Of a DNA stretch of 64,000 nt, positions 12,748-23,478 are shown piece by piece. The notes below the pieces were generated by a model that was given only the letters and a program-made list of their open reading frames with translations, made no database searches and was not told the DNA's origin. The translations under genes were made by a program, and so were the position numbers. Position 1 is the stretch's first letter. The number at the start of each line of letters is the position of its first letter. Origin of the DNA: Pteria penguin. Its lineage: Eukaryota; Mollusca; Bivalvia; Pterioida; Pteriidae. The stretch lies in NCBI GenBank assembly GCA_035048485.1, contig CM068584.1:62602420-62666419 (forward strand), written 5' to 3'.

Positions 12748-12897
12748 CACAGGGACCCGAAGTTGTGCATATTATCCACAGAAAGTCATAATATAGCCAT
12801 GGAGATTGAACGGAGAATTGAGGCGTCCCCGTTTTTCACTCTCCATGGCTATATTATGACTTTCTCTGGATAATATGCACAGCTCCGGTTCCCTGTG
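12748..12897. repeat. Palindromic MITE-like hairpin (arms about 60 bp)
   Basis: The left arm (CACAGGGACCCGAAGTTGTG... from 12748) and right arm (ending ...CCGGTTCCCTGTG at 12897) are near-perfect reverse complements. They include GCATATTATCC and CATAATATAGCCATGGAG, around a short GC-rich loop. It sits in the last intron of the integrase gene. Confidence 0.85.
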
Positions 12898-13126
12898 GAC
12901 GACGTTGATGTTTTATGCAGTCTTATATAACGAATTTATCATATTCATGACCCTTTTTATGAATGACCACGCTGTTTTTCTTGACGTTCGATTTCATTTT
13001 TATTACGATGAGAATAGGCTATCTGGCCGCATAGGACTGAGACAATCATGTGATACAATTTACGCAATCATTTTGGAAGAATTTAGCCGAGATGCAATAG
13101 AAGTTGTAGAATTCTGTTATTTTCAG

Positions 13127-14016
13127 GAAAACAGTTAGAGACATCATGGATCATCTCATGCCCAATGAATTGCAAAATAGGAAAGGCAATAAGCTGAAAA
13201 GACGGATATATAATGCAAAGGGTCCAAACCATGTCCTGCATGCTGACCAGTATGATAAATTAGCACCATTTGGGTTCTATATACATGGTGCCATTGACGG
13301 ATTTTCAAGAAAGCTTGCATGGCTATCCGTTGGTAACACCAATAGAGACAGTGCAGTCATTCTTCGTTTTTATCTTCGGTTCGTACAATCAATAAGAGGT
13401 CTTCCTAAGATAATTAGAACAGATGGTGGGACCGAGAATGTTTTGATGCTAAAGGTACACGATTTGTTGCACCAACACATAGGAAGTACACATACATGCT
13501 GCATAGTTGGACGATCGGTTCATAACCAACGAATTGAACGTTTCTGGGGTTACGTAAGACATCATTTCACCCAAAGATGGATCGATTTCTTTTAACGATC
13601 TCCTCCATGAAAATCTGTACAATCCTAACAATGATGTTCATTACGAATTACTGCAATTTTGCTTCACCGGGGTCCTGACTGGGGAACTACACTATTTACA
13701 TTTAGAATGGAATCATCATAGAGTACGAAGAACAAAGGGATCTACATGTCCAGGGGGTATACCTGAAGTTTTATTCACAGTACCAGAGTTGCATGATGCA
13801 TATGACCAAAAATGTTATATACACGATGATTTGATATACTTTACAGACACAACTCTAGGAAATTCGCTGAGAGAATATGGATGCACTGACCAATTCGCTG
13901 AAATATGTCTTGAAATAATGGATATCAAGGGCTTGGATATACCACAAAATATGGAAGAAGCATTGGATCTCTATGGGAATTTATTCCTAATTTTCGAGAC
14001 TCCCGATCTATTGTAA
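13127..14016 (+). CDS. Integrase catalytic-core exon, with one frameshift
   Basis: The acceptor is TTTTCAG|G, and the G completes Arg with the AG carried from the previous exon. The core carries three acidic residues in rve/DDE order: Asp in HVLHADQYDKL, Asp in IIRTDGGTEN and Glu in HNQRIERFWGYV, about 37 residues after the second Asp. The frame hits TAA at 13593 inside CTTTTAAC. Dropping one T restores DFFNDLLHEN and an open frame to TAA 14014-14016, with family-like FCFTGVL and HHRVRRTKG blocks. So a single-base insertion, a sequencing error or early decay separates two otherwise intact halves. AATAAA at 14377-14382 is a possible polyadenylation signal. The family resembles retroviral/transposon integrases but is usually a spliced cellular gene; its function is not known to me. 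Confidence 0.8.
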
Positions 14017-14019
14017 GAT

Positions 14020-14548
14020 AAATTGAAATTGACGGATTGAGACACTCCATGAATTTTGGTTTAAACAGTATTCATTGTAAATAGTTTACAAGATATAGAG
14101 AAACCTTGCATAAATTAGTTTAGATTGAGAAACAAGTTGAAAACTTATATTCAACTTATATTCATGAATTTTGTACCAAAATGACCTTGATAATTACTTT
14201 TTCTGTGAAATTATTTATACATGTGGCAGGTGATATACATGCATACATTCTCAGAATCTCGCAATTAGTGCAATGCACCCAGATTAAGTAGATGTAATTT
14301 TTTTCTGTCAATTCTGATTATGCTGCTCCATGTTATTTTTGGTCATTAATGAGACACGAGAAATGTACTTTTCGTGAATAAAAAGTTATGTCCCCATAAA
14401 AGGGTGTATATTTTTTTATTCTGTGAATATGAAAGCAAGGTAATGACATTAATGGAAAAAGTTACTATCGCTGAAAACCAGCATTGTATTGCCATTTACA
14501 CAATGAATGAAATTTAACCATTGACTTTATTTCAGATTTATGTCCTCT
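14020..14548 (+). other. Presumed 3' untranslated region of integrase gene
   Basis: AT-rich, no ORF. It carries AATAAA at 14377-14382. Confidence 0.4.
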
Positions 14549-14792
14549 GGGCCCGGCACCATAAAACTTTGAAACAAAATTATTTCTGAGACTTAATTTT
14601 GTCTCAGGCTTTATTTCACATGAATAGAATCTATGAAAGTTGTTTTATTTCATTTCATTTGCGTAAGAACTATTCAGGTTCAACATTTAATATTTGTATT
14701 GCATGTCGAACAGTTTGAGTATTCAAGCTTTGAATTTTTTCTCAGAGACCAAATTTTGTCTAAAAACTGTTACATAATATGGTGCTGGGCCC
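14549..14792. mobile_element. MITE with GGGCCCGGCACCAT termini
   Basis: GGGCCCGGCACCAT at 14549-14562 is mirrored by ATGGTGCTGGGCCC at 14779-14792, with one mismatch. Subterminal AATTTTGTCTCAG and CTCAGAGACCAAATTTTGTC blocks are also inverted. The 244-bp length and lack of coding are typical of a MITE. I could not settle a target duplication. Confidence 0.75.
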
Positions 14793-14950
14793 TGGTCACT
14801 ACCAATACTTCTGTGTAATACACAACTTGAATTAATTCAATTGATTCGATGGAATGTTGATGCAATTACAACATTTCCGATAGGCCTCAAGGACATGACA
14901 CACGATTTCCCTTTCATACTACTGTACAATATTTGCAGTTATTTCAAGGT

Positions 14951-15118
14951 TAGTTGGTTGGTTAGGGCTTTACGTCACTTTCAGCAATATTTCAGCTATA
15001 TCGCGACATGGAAGCAGGGGTTGACCAACCTCTCATACATAGTGGCGCGACCTGGATTCGAACCCGGGCCGTCTGCACTGCAAGTTAAGTGCTTCACCAC
15101 TACACCACAGCTGCCCCT
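14951..15118 (-). mobile_element. tRNA-derived SINE, family A, copy 3
   Basis: This is a complete copy. The (GGTT)n tail on the plus strand begins at 14953, the body contains 'catggaagcagggg', and the minus-strand head has GTGGTGTAGTGG and GGGTTCGAATCC with a GGGGCAGC start at 15118. Confidence 0.85.
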
Positions 15119-15199
15119 CAGTTATTTCAAGGGACATCACCTCTTGTATAGTATGTGGCAAGTGTAACATAACATCACATGTGGTACGCCAATTTGTCC

Positions 15200-15900
15200 C
15201 ATGACTGAACTTTCACCTAATACCCTCACATACCATTTCTCATATTACACACTACACTATAAAGACAAACAAAAATGCAATGCATTCTCTTGATTTATTT
15301 GCAATTCTGTGAAGAGGTCAAACATTAACTATAAATGTACTTGTGTAAGAATGGATTTTCATTTGGTTACACACTGTAATGTAACATCAGCATAAAAATA
15401 TCAAGGAGAAAGTCTATAGTTATTATCAAAACAAGAACTGTCCCTAACAGGACAAATCCCTCAAGGCATACATTAATCAAACAGTTCGTGTGAAATATCA
15501 TCATTTTCTATGTCATAAGGTAAAAGAGTTATCATGCAGAAACCTCTTTTTCTACAGAGAGACCGAGAGACATGTTGAAACCAGGATACCCCCACAACTT
15601 TGTTTGTTGGTGGGGATATAATAATACAAGTACATGTAATGTAAATCAAGAACAAAAGTTCCACAAACATGAAAATGGTACATGTATACCTGTCTTGTTT
15701 TTCCAGTAGTGTATTAACTAAAGGGCCATAGTTTTACCAACAGAAGATTTATAAATTCAGTATGAAAAGTTTAGCTATGATTGATAACAGTGGCGTATTA
15801 TGCATGAATTAAAGTGACAAGAACCGAAATTCTACCAATATATAGTAATAACTCAATGTAAAATATAAACATGTTGCTACAAAACAATAATATAATGAGT
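15200..15900. other. AT-rich DNA downstream of the minus-strand zinc-ribbon gene
   Basis: No gene seen. It may hold part of the 3' UTR of the gene that stops at 16154. Confidence 0.35.
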
Positions 15901-16120
15901 CATACTTACAGGAAACTACAAATTAGATTGTTTTTATCTGCAGCAAAATGATAATACATGTATAATGAATCATGCCTGACAAGAAATCACAAAATGCTGC
16001 TATCTGCAGCAAAATGATAAAATATGAGTCATGCTTACAGGAAATCACCAAATGTTGCTATCTGCAGCAAAATGATATTATAATGAATCATGCCTGACAA
16101 GAAATCACAAAATGTTGCTT
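15900..16120. repeat. Minisatellite, about 65-70 bp unit, 3.5 copies
   Basis: The unit runs AATGAGTCATGCTTACAGGAAATCAC, then AAATGTTGCTATCTGCAGCAAAATGATA, with alternating 'cttacaggaaa' and 'ctgacaagaaa' versions. It lies within 40 bp of the stop codon of the minus-strand gene, so it is probably transcribed in its 3' UTR. Confidence 0.8.
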
Positions 16121-16153
16121 AACATCAGTACATATATCAGCAATACATATAGT

Positions 16154-17026
16154 CTAAGCAAATTCTTTCTTCTTTCTATCGCACCATTCCCTGAACTCAA
16201 ATTGAAAGTTTGGATCCAAGTGTACAAAATTGTCATTTATTGCTTCAATGCAGAGCTTCTCATCACCTTTATCCATGTTTAATGCAATGAATTTCTTCAG
16301 TGGTGGGCTAAGAAAAGCCAGCTTTGACTGATCTACACTTTCTTTGAAGGTTAAAAATTCGTCAAATTTTTTATCAGGCAACATTACAAACTCTCCCCAT
16401 CCAGTATTTGAAAATTCAAACTTCTCGCCCTCAGACTCTTTTAAAAAGAGGAAGTATCTGACAACATCGTTTTTAGAATAAACTGCTGTGAATCCTTTCT
16501 TCTCCCTCCATACTGCCAAATCACCTTCATGTTCAAGCTGAGTTTTATCACTACATTCTTCGATAAATTCATGCAAAAGATATGAATTAACATCATCATC
16601 AGTTGTGTCAAGATTAAGAGAAATGCAGGATGCTGCCTCGTCATGTTCTTCCTTCTCCAGTTTTTGGGGTGTTAGATCAGGTGGGAGTTGAAATTTGGGA
16701 TCAAGTCCTATATACAACCTATTTGATCCGATGTATTTTCTGTATTTTTGAATGTAATTATACACAGTGAACTTATGTTCGCTGACAATATTATTGTCTT
16801 GGTCCAACAAATATAGTTCATCATCTTCATAATCCAACAGATCAAATTCTGCCCGCAATTTGTTTATAACTTTCTCATATGTGTCTTCTCTATTAAAGTT
16901 AACCTTCGTTATACGGTAAGGACTGTTTGGCCCCCTTACTTGGACCCATAGGTCTTTGCCCCGTTTCTCCTTCACCCCACAAACTATCACGTATGTTCTC
17001 TTTCCCTGAAAATCCTTTCTTGGAAC
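16154..17026 (-). CDS. Zinc-ribbon gene, exon 3 (C-terminal unknown domain)
   Basis: The last exon follows TGTTTCAG|GTTCC at 17026 in phase 0 and encodes about 290 residues to TAA at 16154. The first third (YVIVCGVKEKRGKDLWVQVR ... FDLLDYEDDELYLLD) looks like a compact mixed alpha/beta fold that I do not recognise. The middle is acidic. The end is charged (EFREWCDRKKKEFA). It is a soluble protein with no signal or membrane segment. Joined to exons 1 and 2 it gives about 390 residues. I can name no function; the N-terminal ribbons suggest protein or nucleic-acid binding. A 67-aa ORF in another frame here is a shadow. Confidence 0.75.
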   Translation of the reverse strand, partial: VPRKDFQGKRTYVIVCGVKEKRGKDLWVQVRGPNSPYRITKVNFNREDTYEKVINKLRAEFDLLDYEDDELYLLDQDNNIVSEHKFTVYNYIQKYRKYIGSNRLYIGLDPKFQLPPDLTPQKLEKEEHDEAASCISLNLDTTDDDVNSYLLHEFIEECSDKTQLEHEGDLAVWREKKGFTAVYSKNDVVRYFLFLKESEGEKFEFSNTGWGEFVMLPDKKFDEFLTFKESVDQSKLAFLSPPLKKFIALNMDKGDEKLCIEAINDNFVHLDPNFQFEFREWCDRKKKEFA

Positions 17027-17249
17027 CTGAAACATTAAATTATTTAATAATTAGTATTCATCTAACAGGAAGCCCAAGTAGATCTACTAGTATATCGCTG
17101 ACCTGAGCATTATGTATCAGTATAGTTATACAACAAATGTATATACATGTATCGGTACTAGATGTGTTTATGTTAATTGCAAATCAAGAGCTATGTTACG
17201 AATATGATAAACAGATAATGACACACCAACATTTATGTCAATTACATGT

Positions 17250-17520
17250 ATAAAGCTGTACCAACAACATCTATGAACAAGCTGTGTTTGTGAAACACGA
17301 ATGCCCCCGCAGCATCTTTGATAGTAGGGCACTGTAGGTCAAAGGTGAAGGTCAAAAGGTCAAACATGTGGTACCAAAAGTTGTGTCTTCCCTAGATACC
17401 GGTACATATACATGCCAAATACCATATCTACTTACAATTTTATACCACTTTATAGAAAGCGGGACGTACAAACGAACGACGCAAACGCTATATGCCCCTG
17501 GCAGTAGACAGGGACATTTG
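17250..17520. repeat. Dispersed repeat with AGGTCAAAGGT-type motifs (uncertain)
   Basis: The intron holds 'gtgtttgtgaaacacgaatg', repeated AGGTCA-like half-sites (17336-17364) and 'ggacgtacaaacgaacgacg'. Related phrases (gtattagtgaaatacgaatgg) recur at 17655-17800 and 18145. These look like copies of a dispersed repeat, but I cannot set borders. Confidence 0.35.
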
Positions 17521-18026
17521 CAGCAAAATAAAATAAGGACGGTGTATAAAAACATATGGCCTTGTACAATAATAATTACTTTATTTGCTTAACCTTTATA
17601 TAATTAGTACCAGTTGTATACATATATTTTATTATTTTACTAACAAATAACAAGATGTATTAGTGAAATACGAATGGAAAAGAAATGTCTACTGTGACCC
17701 TGACCTTGCAGTTGTAACCTTGGATCAAGGTCATGACACATATCCTCCTGCCACAAGGAACATTTGTTTCAAGCATGAAAGTGTTTACAACTAAGTAAAT
17801 ATGGCCTTTACTACATGCATGTCTAATGTGACCTTGAGTTACATTACAGTATTTATCTGGGATGAAGATCATGACACAACACTTATGGTCGTGGGCATAA
17901 GATAAAAGATTCAGCTTAAATTTTTTATCTATTATCATGGATTTGATCAGAGGTCGAGGAAATGAATTAATTGCATTGAACACCGTCTAGCTTTCTTTTA
18001 AGTTATTTGTTTCATTATATTTTTAC

Positions 18027-18094
18027 CTTCAAAGTTGAGCGGGTGTCAGCTGATTTCCTTTTAAGATTCATGATCTTCTCTTTGACATCTAAAA
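18027..18094 (-). CDS. Zinc-ribbon gene, exon 2 (68 nt)
   Basis: The small exon lies between ATTTTACAG|TTTTAG and TTGAAG|GTAAAA. With the G carried from exon 1 it reads V-LDVKEKIMNLKRKSADTRS-TLK, an amphipathic charged linker, and ends in phase 0 to match exon 3. Both flanking introns then keep the frame, which is the main support for this gene model. Confidence 0.7.
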
Positions 18095-18454
18095 CTGTAA
18101 AATATTTACATGTAACAGCATGATAAAAAGGCAACCAATAATGTGTTTGTGAAACACCCAGGCCCCAGATGGAAGCAAAGCCAACATTTGGCCATTTAAG
18201 AACACAGGTCAGGCAAGGCCAACATTGGGGTAAGAATGTTCAAAATGATTAATGAAATATCAACACTCAGTCTCTTGTTAATTTCATAAACTGTATACAT
18301 TATGTAAAACCATTGTGACTGTTGGACAGTTTTTACAGTAACAAATCTCAGATTCTGAGAGAGCTTTTTTGCTCAGCTAAGAACCGACATTTGTAACCTA
18401 TTTTACCACTGTTGGTACCAAATTAATTGGCAGACATCAAAAACGTCCAATTAT

Positions 18455-18721
18455 CATGTTTGTTTGTTTGTTTTTCATTGCTTATTGTCGCACTCAGGAT
18501 TATTGCACCTTAGTGACTGATGCAGTCTCAGAACTTTTTACCTTTGCAACGGACCCACCCGAAGCAGTGAGGGTTCTTTTACTTTCCACGTCTACCGCGA
18601 CACGGGGCATCGGTTTACTGTCTCATCCGAAGGACACACACCGGCATGACTCCAGTGAGGCTCGAACTCTCGACCTCTTGGTCAGAAGCCAAACACTCTA
18701 ACCACTGAGCCACGCCGGCTT
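18455..18721 (-). mobile_element. tRNA-derived SINE, family B, copy 1
   Basis: The minus-strand head AAGCCGGCGTGGCTCAGTGG (18721 back) is tRNA-like, with a B box near GAGTTCGAGCC. The body carries the family phrases 'acccacccgaagcagtgaggg', 'gggcatcggttt' and 'acaccggcatgac'. The tail is (CAAA)n, seen as (TTTG)n at 18455-18472. Four related copies lie at 26.5, 36.3, 44.6 and 47.6 kb. Confidence 0.8.
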
Positions 18722-18775
18722 ATCCATGCAATTATCATGTACATGTATTTTACAGATATATTATAATACATATGT

Positions 18776-19101
18776 ATGAAAGGGACATGTGGTATTTTTT
18801 TTCTATCTACTAAGTCGTGGCCAAGAGTTAGTATCTTATGGCATCAACTTAGCTATCTCGTGGCCACGACTTACTATCTTGTGGTCACGACTTACCTATC
18901 TCGTGGCCACGAGATAATTCTTCTTTCTGAATGGTTAGTTTTCTCGTAACCAATCAGAAGGAAAAAATATCTAGTGACCAAGAGATAGCTAAGTCGTGGC
19001 CACGAGTTAGTAAGTCGTGGCTACAAGATAGCTAAGTCGTGGCCACGAGATACTAAGTTGTGGCCACAACATAGAAAAAAATTTCCACATGTCCTTTTCA
19101 T
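18776..19101. mobile_element. MITE built of repeated GTGGCCAC palindromes
   Basis: The ends ATGAAAGGGACATGTGG (18776-18792) and CCACATGTCCTTTTCAT (to 19101) are inverted repeats, extended by T-rich stretches to about 30 bp. The interior is a string of roughly 20-bp units such as AGCTAAGTCGTGGCCACGAGAT in both orientations. Each is itself a palindrome, around a CCAAT-like centre at 18940-18955. No coding. It lies in intron 1 of the zinc-ribbon gene. Confidence 0.8.
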
Positions 19102-19771
19102 GCCACCGTATATTGAAATTAACATATTGTAGCAAATACACGGTTCTTGCGAGTTCAGCGACGTCACAGTTCATTGTTTACATGTACATCTTATCCCCAA
19201 TTTAAATCAGGCCACCAGCCAATTGCAATAACTTGTCAGACGGTGAGACCCCAAGACCGGCGACCAATACAATAATAACGCCGGTTAAACTTATCTATTC
19301 GGACTAAGTCTACGCCGGTTAAGGGGCTGGCCAGTCGGACTAAACCAACTGTGAACATTTAGCCAAAAAACAAACATTTTAAAGCAATACATTATTAGTA
19401 TAGGACATTTACATGGACACTCACAATGGAATTTAAAGCAAAAGATATTATGGTATTGCACGATCTATGGTACTTTATATGGGTAGTGGGAATTACCGAA
19501 AAGACCTGATTTACCGAAAAGACCACAGAATTGACCGAAAAGACCCTTTTAATCACAGAAAAGACCATTATTATATGAAATAAATGTATCTAAATAATCC
19601 ACAATGCATTTAAAAACTCATATCTTGTACCAAAAAATTGTTATCTGTTCATATTTCAAAGTTGTAAATAAGCCAGAAATTCTTCTGATAAAACTGAATT
19701 CTGCGTCTAAAATATTTAAACACTTATATTTTTATTGATATAAAATCAAAAATATGACATAAAATATTGAT

Positions 19772-19904
<133 letters not shown>

Positions 19905-19950
19905 TATAGAGGCTACATGTATATAAAGAGACCAGACAATAAATTTATTG

Positions 19951-20128
19951 GGTGACACTTGGTGTAGTGGTTAAGCACTTGGCTTGTGGTGCGGACGACC
20001 GGGGTTCGATTCCCGGGTTGTGCCACTATGACTATGTTTAAGAGGTTGGTTACCTGCTGCTTCCATGTCGCGAGATAACTGAAACATTGCTGAAAGCGAC
20101 ATAAAACCCTATTCAACCAACCAACCAA
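19951..20128 (+). mobile_element. tRNA-derived SINE, family A, copy 4
   Basis: This is the best-preserved copy on the plus strand. It has A box TGGTGTAGTGG at 19960-19970 and B box GGTTCGATTCC at 20003-20013, then 'gaggttggttacctgctgcttccatgtcg' and a (CCAA)n tail ending near 20127. It is inserted inside the fold-back element, so it is younger than that insertion. Confidence 0.9.
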
Positions 20129-20657
20129 TAAACTTATTTTTAAATATTACATATCAAAGTTTGTAAATATTTCTGTAGAAATGATAATCAAAAATGGACT
20201 TATAGTCCCCCAAAAGGTCAAACATAGGTGCCAGAGCTAAATATTAAATGATTTTACCGTCTCTCATATCATATTGTTGGTTTTTTCTGTGATTAAAAGG
20301 ATCTTTTCGGTAAATTCTGTGGTCTTTTCGGTAAATCAGGTCTTTTCGGTAATTCCCACTACCGCTTTATATTATTTAATATGTTTTCTTACAGTGAAAG
20401 GTATGATAATCGTTCATAAAAACGTTAAATGATGTCCATATAAATGTTATTTCGGTAATTACACTGTTATTTCGGTCATTCAGTGTTATTTCGGTTATTC
20501 TACGGGTTATTCTACACACAGACTGTGAACTGATCGATCTGAGCATAAGCAAATTTGTTGCACTGAGTGATAGACAGCTGACAGAGTCGAATGACTATGT
20601 CTGAAAAAATCCAGATTCGCGCATGAAATATTGAAAGTTACAGTACAGTTTGTTTAC

Positions 20658-20889
20658 CTTTATCCGAATGACTTTCATCCACACTTGGCCTTGCCGGAGG
20701 TTTTGGATGCGTAGCTCTTCCAGACGGGATCCCGATCCCGCACGAGGGACAAAATTTATAAAATTCCTTGATTTCAAGGCCACATCCCTTGCAATTTGGT
20801 ATGTCCACCCGATCCCCACAACTAAAGCAGAATTTTATATTTTCATTTTGGGGAAGTTTTTGGCTACACTTTCGACATTCCGGCTCCAT
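20658..20889 (-). CDS. Zinc-ribbon gene, exon 1 (two ribbons)
   Basis: It starts at ATG 20889 (MEPECRKCSQKLPQNENIKF) after a purine-rich leader. The first ribbon is C-x2-C ... CFSC. The second is C-x2-C in PNCKGCGLE, then CPSCG, so eight Cys form two zinc ribbons. A Pro-rich linker (THPKPPARPSVDE) follows. The donor AAAG|GTAAAC at 20658 leaves phase 1, matched by exon 2. The ribbon pair resembles the double zinc ribbons of animal regulatory proteins. The start is also shared with the paralogous exon at 10959. Confidence 0.8.
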
Positions 20890-20899
20890 CTTCTTCTGT

Positions 20900-20965
20900 T
20901 CTTGCCACTTTTCCCGCTATCCCGGTTCTACCTGTCACTTTTCCCGGTTCTTGTCACTTTTCCTG
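20900..20965. repeat. GGGAAAAGTGACA leader repeats
   Basis: On the minus strand the leader of the zinc-ribbon gene holds three or four imperfect copies of (G)GAAAAGTGaCAaGaACCGG between the promoter-like block and the ATG. They are absent from the 10.9-kb paralogue. Confidence 0.6.
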
Positions 20966-20982
20966 GTCAGATATGAAACGGC

Positions 20983-21020
20983 GAATCTGATTGGTCGAAT
21001 ATCGATGACGTACACGTAGC
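20983..21020 (-). promoter_or_regulatory. Candidate promoter: inverted CCAAT box and TACGTCAT site
   Basis: Minus strand reads TACGTCATCGATATTCGACC then AATCAGATTCGCCG. It contains a CCAAT box (GACCAATCAG, 20989-20996) and a CRE-like TACGTCAT about 100 bp above the ATG. The paralogous block at 10899-10935 keeps both as TACGTCAT and ACCAATTA, whereas DNA on either side differs more. Function is inferred. Confidence 0.5.
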
Positions 21021-21080
21021 AAAAAGCAAAACGCAAAGAGCAAAGAGCAAAACGCATGTCGGTTCAGGAATTCCATATTG
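21018..21080. repeat. Short TTTTGCTCTTTGCG minisatellite, paralogue of 10.8 kb
   Basis: Minus strand: CTGAACCGACATGCGTTTTG, then several CTCTTTG/CGTTTTG units. The leading CTGAACCGACATGCGTTTTG is identical to that at 10755-10775, so the two arrays share an origin and differ in copy number. Confidence 0.85.
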
Positions 21081-21480
21081 AATATAAAGTAAAAGCTCAT
21101 GTAGTATGGCAAATATTCGTCAAAAATTGTAACTAAATGAATGGAAATGTACAAATTTACAATAAATTATATGAATATTACATCCTCTTGTAAAAACGGA
21201 TGCAACCGGCATTTTGTTTATTGTATGATGCTGTCCCGCCAACCGCCACACTGGACACCATCCTGTGTGAGGATTTCAAGGGATAATAGCTCAGCATGTA
21301 TGCATCAAGATATAGTTATTGAGTTTGTGATAAATATCCAGTCTTTGATAATCTAATGTATCACATTTGCCTTGAGTAATTTGTTACAACCACAAAGAAA
21401 AAATTACCCCGTCTGATCTTGAGAGTCCCTCCCCTGGTAGGACCTCATGCAAAACTACATAAACTCGGAAATACTAAATA

Positions 21481-21957
21481 ATGGCGGGTAACGAAGAAAA
21501 TGAAGAGGAGAGGGTTTTATCAATTTGTGTCACAGAATTACAAAGGGAAACAATAATGGCACTGTTCAATCACCATGAATGGACCTTTGAAGAGGTAGAT
21601 CTACCTAACAACGCATTTGTTTCGCAAGAAACATCAGATTCATTCAAGAGGAGATTCTGCATACTTCAAAATGTAGACCGAGACGAATGTCCGTATTGCT
21701 TGTGTAGACCATGATTTACAGATGCATCAAACCGACAATTGTGGTGGGCATCCGAAAATAGTCTACCAGACAGAAAAAAATCACAGTTTAAAGAAAGGAC
21801 TTTATGTTTCTGGGCAATGTTATTTCACCGTAAAGTTTTCCTAGATGATCGCTATATTGACAGAAAAAGCAGGGCTCTGCAACAGGACACAAGAATGAAA
21901 AACGTTGTACACCATAGGTGTGATATTTTGCCAAAGAAATCAATTATGAATATTTAA
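21481..21957 (+). pseudogene. Intronless Cys-motif ORF split by one in-frame TGA
   Basis: ATG 21481 opens a frame of 77 codons ending ECPYCLCRP-TGA at 21712. The same frame is then open for another 80 codons (FTDASNRQLWW ... RALQQD ... HHRCDILPKK) to TAA 21955. The two halves look like one domain: C-x2-C-x-C, then a Trp-rich segment, then basic FKERTLCFWAMLF. I have a loose memory of similar 'CLC.PC ... QLWW' proteins in invertebrates in which a Cys stands where TGA is here, but I cannot verify it. It may be a pseudogene with one nonsense change, a read-through gene, or, less likely, a selenocysteine codon. It is divergent from the zinc-ribbon gene (590 bp apart). Confidence 0.55.
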
Positions 21958-21959
21958 AC

Positions 21960-22645
21960 CTGCAGTTTCAAAGGAAATTTCGTTATATATGTGGAAATTG
22001 ACAAGGGATTGCACCGTAAACGTCGAGGTAGGGATGTATATTTTTACGCATGCATTTCCTGAGCCACGTTCATTACACTTCTAGGAAAACACCGAACCTA
22101 TATATATCGACAACAGCTGTCAATCAAATAGTTTGAACTCTAATTCTGAGACTGATTTCTCTAATTTCTTGTTGAATTACACAAAATAACCTCAATAATA
22201 AGATAAATGGAAGACACTGCTACATGTTGCATGATAGGGGCTCCTTGCATGCCAAAGAGAAGTACGGTGTCACCGCGCTGTTTGTTATAAATCGCAAAAA
22301 TTATCTGTCGAAGCGAAGGTTGCCAACAAAATTGAAATTTCCTCCATTTTTCTGATTGGCCGCTATTTATACCCGCAGTTGGGTCTTTAACCATTTCACC
22401 AAACTTGCCCCTGTTTTCAAACAGAGTAAGTTATATATCAATCAATACGGTGCAAAAATATTTGTCAAAAATATCTTTGCAAAATATAGTCAATGAGAAA
22501 AGATTTATATTTTCAATATGGCTGCTTTTGTTGGCCATTTTCAATCCATTTGTCAATAACGGAATAACGGGAATACAGAGGAATTCACTAAGTTATACTT
22601 ACAAAACTATTTATGCAAGAACTCAAAAGCGTATGTGCATTTGGA

Positions 22646-22697
<52 letters not shown>

Positions 22698-23060
22698 CGA
22701 CTGTTAGTTTGTACATGTTGTATATGAAATATATATGTAAATAATCTTGACATTATCCTATAAAAACTCTGATGATATCAAGTGCGTATACAATATAAAA
22801 AAAACCCTTTTATTTTAATTCGATTCCTGCATACTGTTATCGTGTGGTATTTAAGGAAGTCTTTAAAAATTCCCAAAACTAAAGGATTAATAAAATTTAC
22901 ATTACATTTAAAACCTTTAGATTAAAACAAATTTCTCAATTAGTGATAGATTACAGTTTTTGACTGACACGTGAAGTTTTGGGGTTTTTTTCAATTATAG
23001 TTTGTTAGCATAAACGGAACCTCCATGTTTTAAAATAACTTTTTATGAAAGGACATTTAA
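21960..23060. other. Non-coding spacer with (AAT)n microsatellite
   Basis: No gene seen. (AAT)n spans about 22650-22697. TTTATT at 22809-22814 (AATAAA on the minus strand) could be a polyadenylation signal for the protease gene ending at 23069. Confidence 0.5.
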
Positions 23061-23068
23061 GGAAGAAT

Positions 23069-23478
23069 TCAAAATTTAGCAACATCTGCTTGACGTAAAT
23101 TGAGCTTCTCTAAAATTGCTCCAATAGGTGTTACTACAGTGGTTCCGTAGGAAGTAGTTCCTATTGCAAGGCCAATGCACTTCAGCTTACAGTCTGCATC
23201 CATCATAAAAACTGCCGATCCTGAATCTCCCACAGTAAAGAACGGGTTGTTGGAAGCCTTTGCTTCGATTTCATACTGTCCTTTCATCACCAGAGGAGCA
23301 GATGTATTAGAGCCTAGAAGCAAACCGTCATTCAGTCGACACTGCATTCCATCCAAGGAGAGCTGAGATTTTGTAAGTCCAGTTGAGGTCCCAGATTTGA
23401 TTACCGGAGTCAATCTATCTGAGTCTTTGATGAATTGACAAATTTCGCCGGAGTTGAATACAGGAAAATATTTCATAC
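23069..23478 (-). CDS. Ankyrin-protease gene, last exon (catalytic Ser)
   Basis: Acceptor CATAACAG|GT at 23478. The GT joins the G carried from the previous exon, giving ...ICAAG-MKYFPVFNSG. The exon encodes the second barrel of a trypsin-like serine protease. PFFTVGDSGSAVFMMD holds the nucleophile Ser (codon 23224-23222) in the GDSGS box, followed by KCIGLAIG, which in this fold shapes the oxyanion/S1 side, and a C-terminal helix (GAILEKLNLRQ). It stops at 23069. A 63-aa ORF on the other strand is a shadow. Confidence 0.85.

Noticed and set aside
19951..20030. A genuine tRNA gene
   Set aside because: A and B boxes are present, but the sequence continues into a shared SINE body and (CCAA)n tail, and similar heads recur; it is a SINE head.
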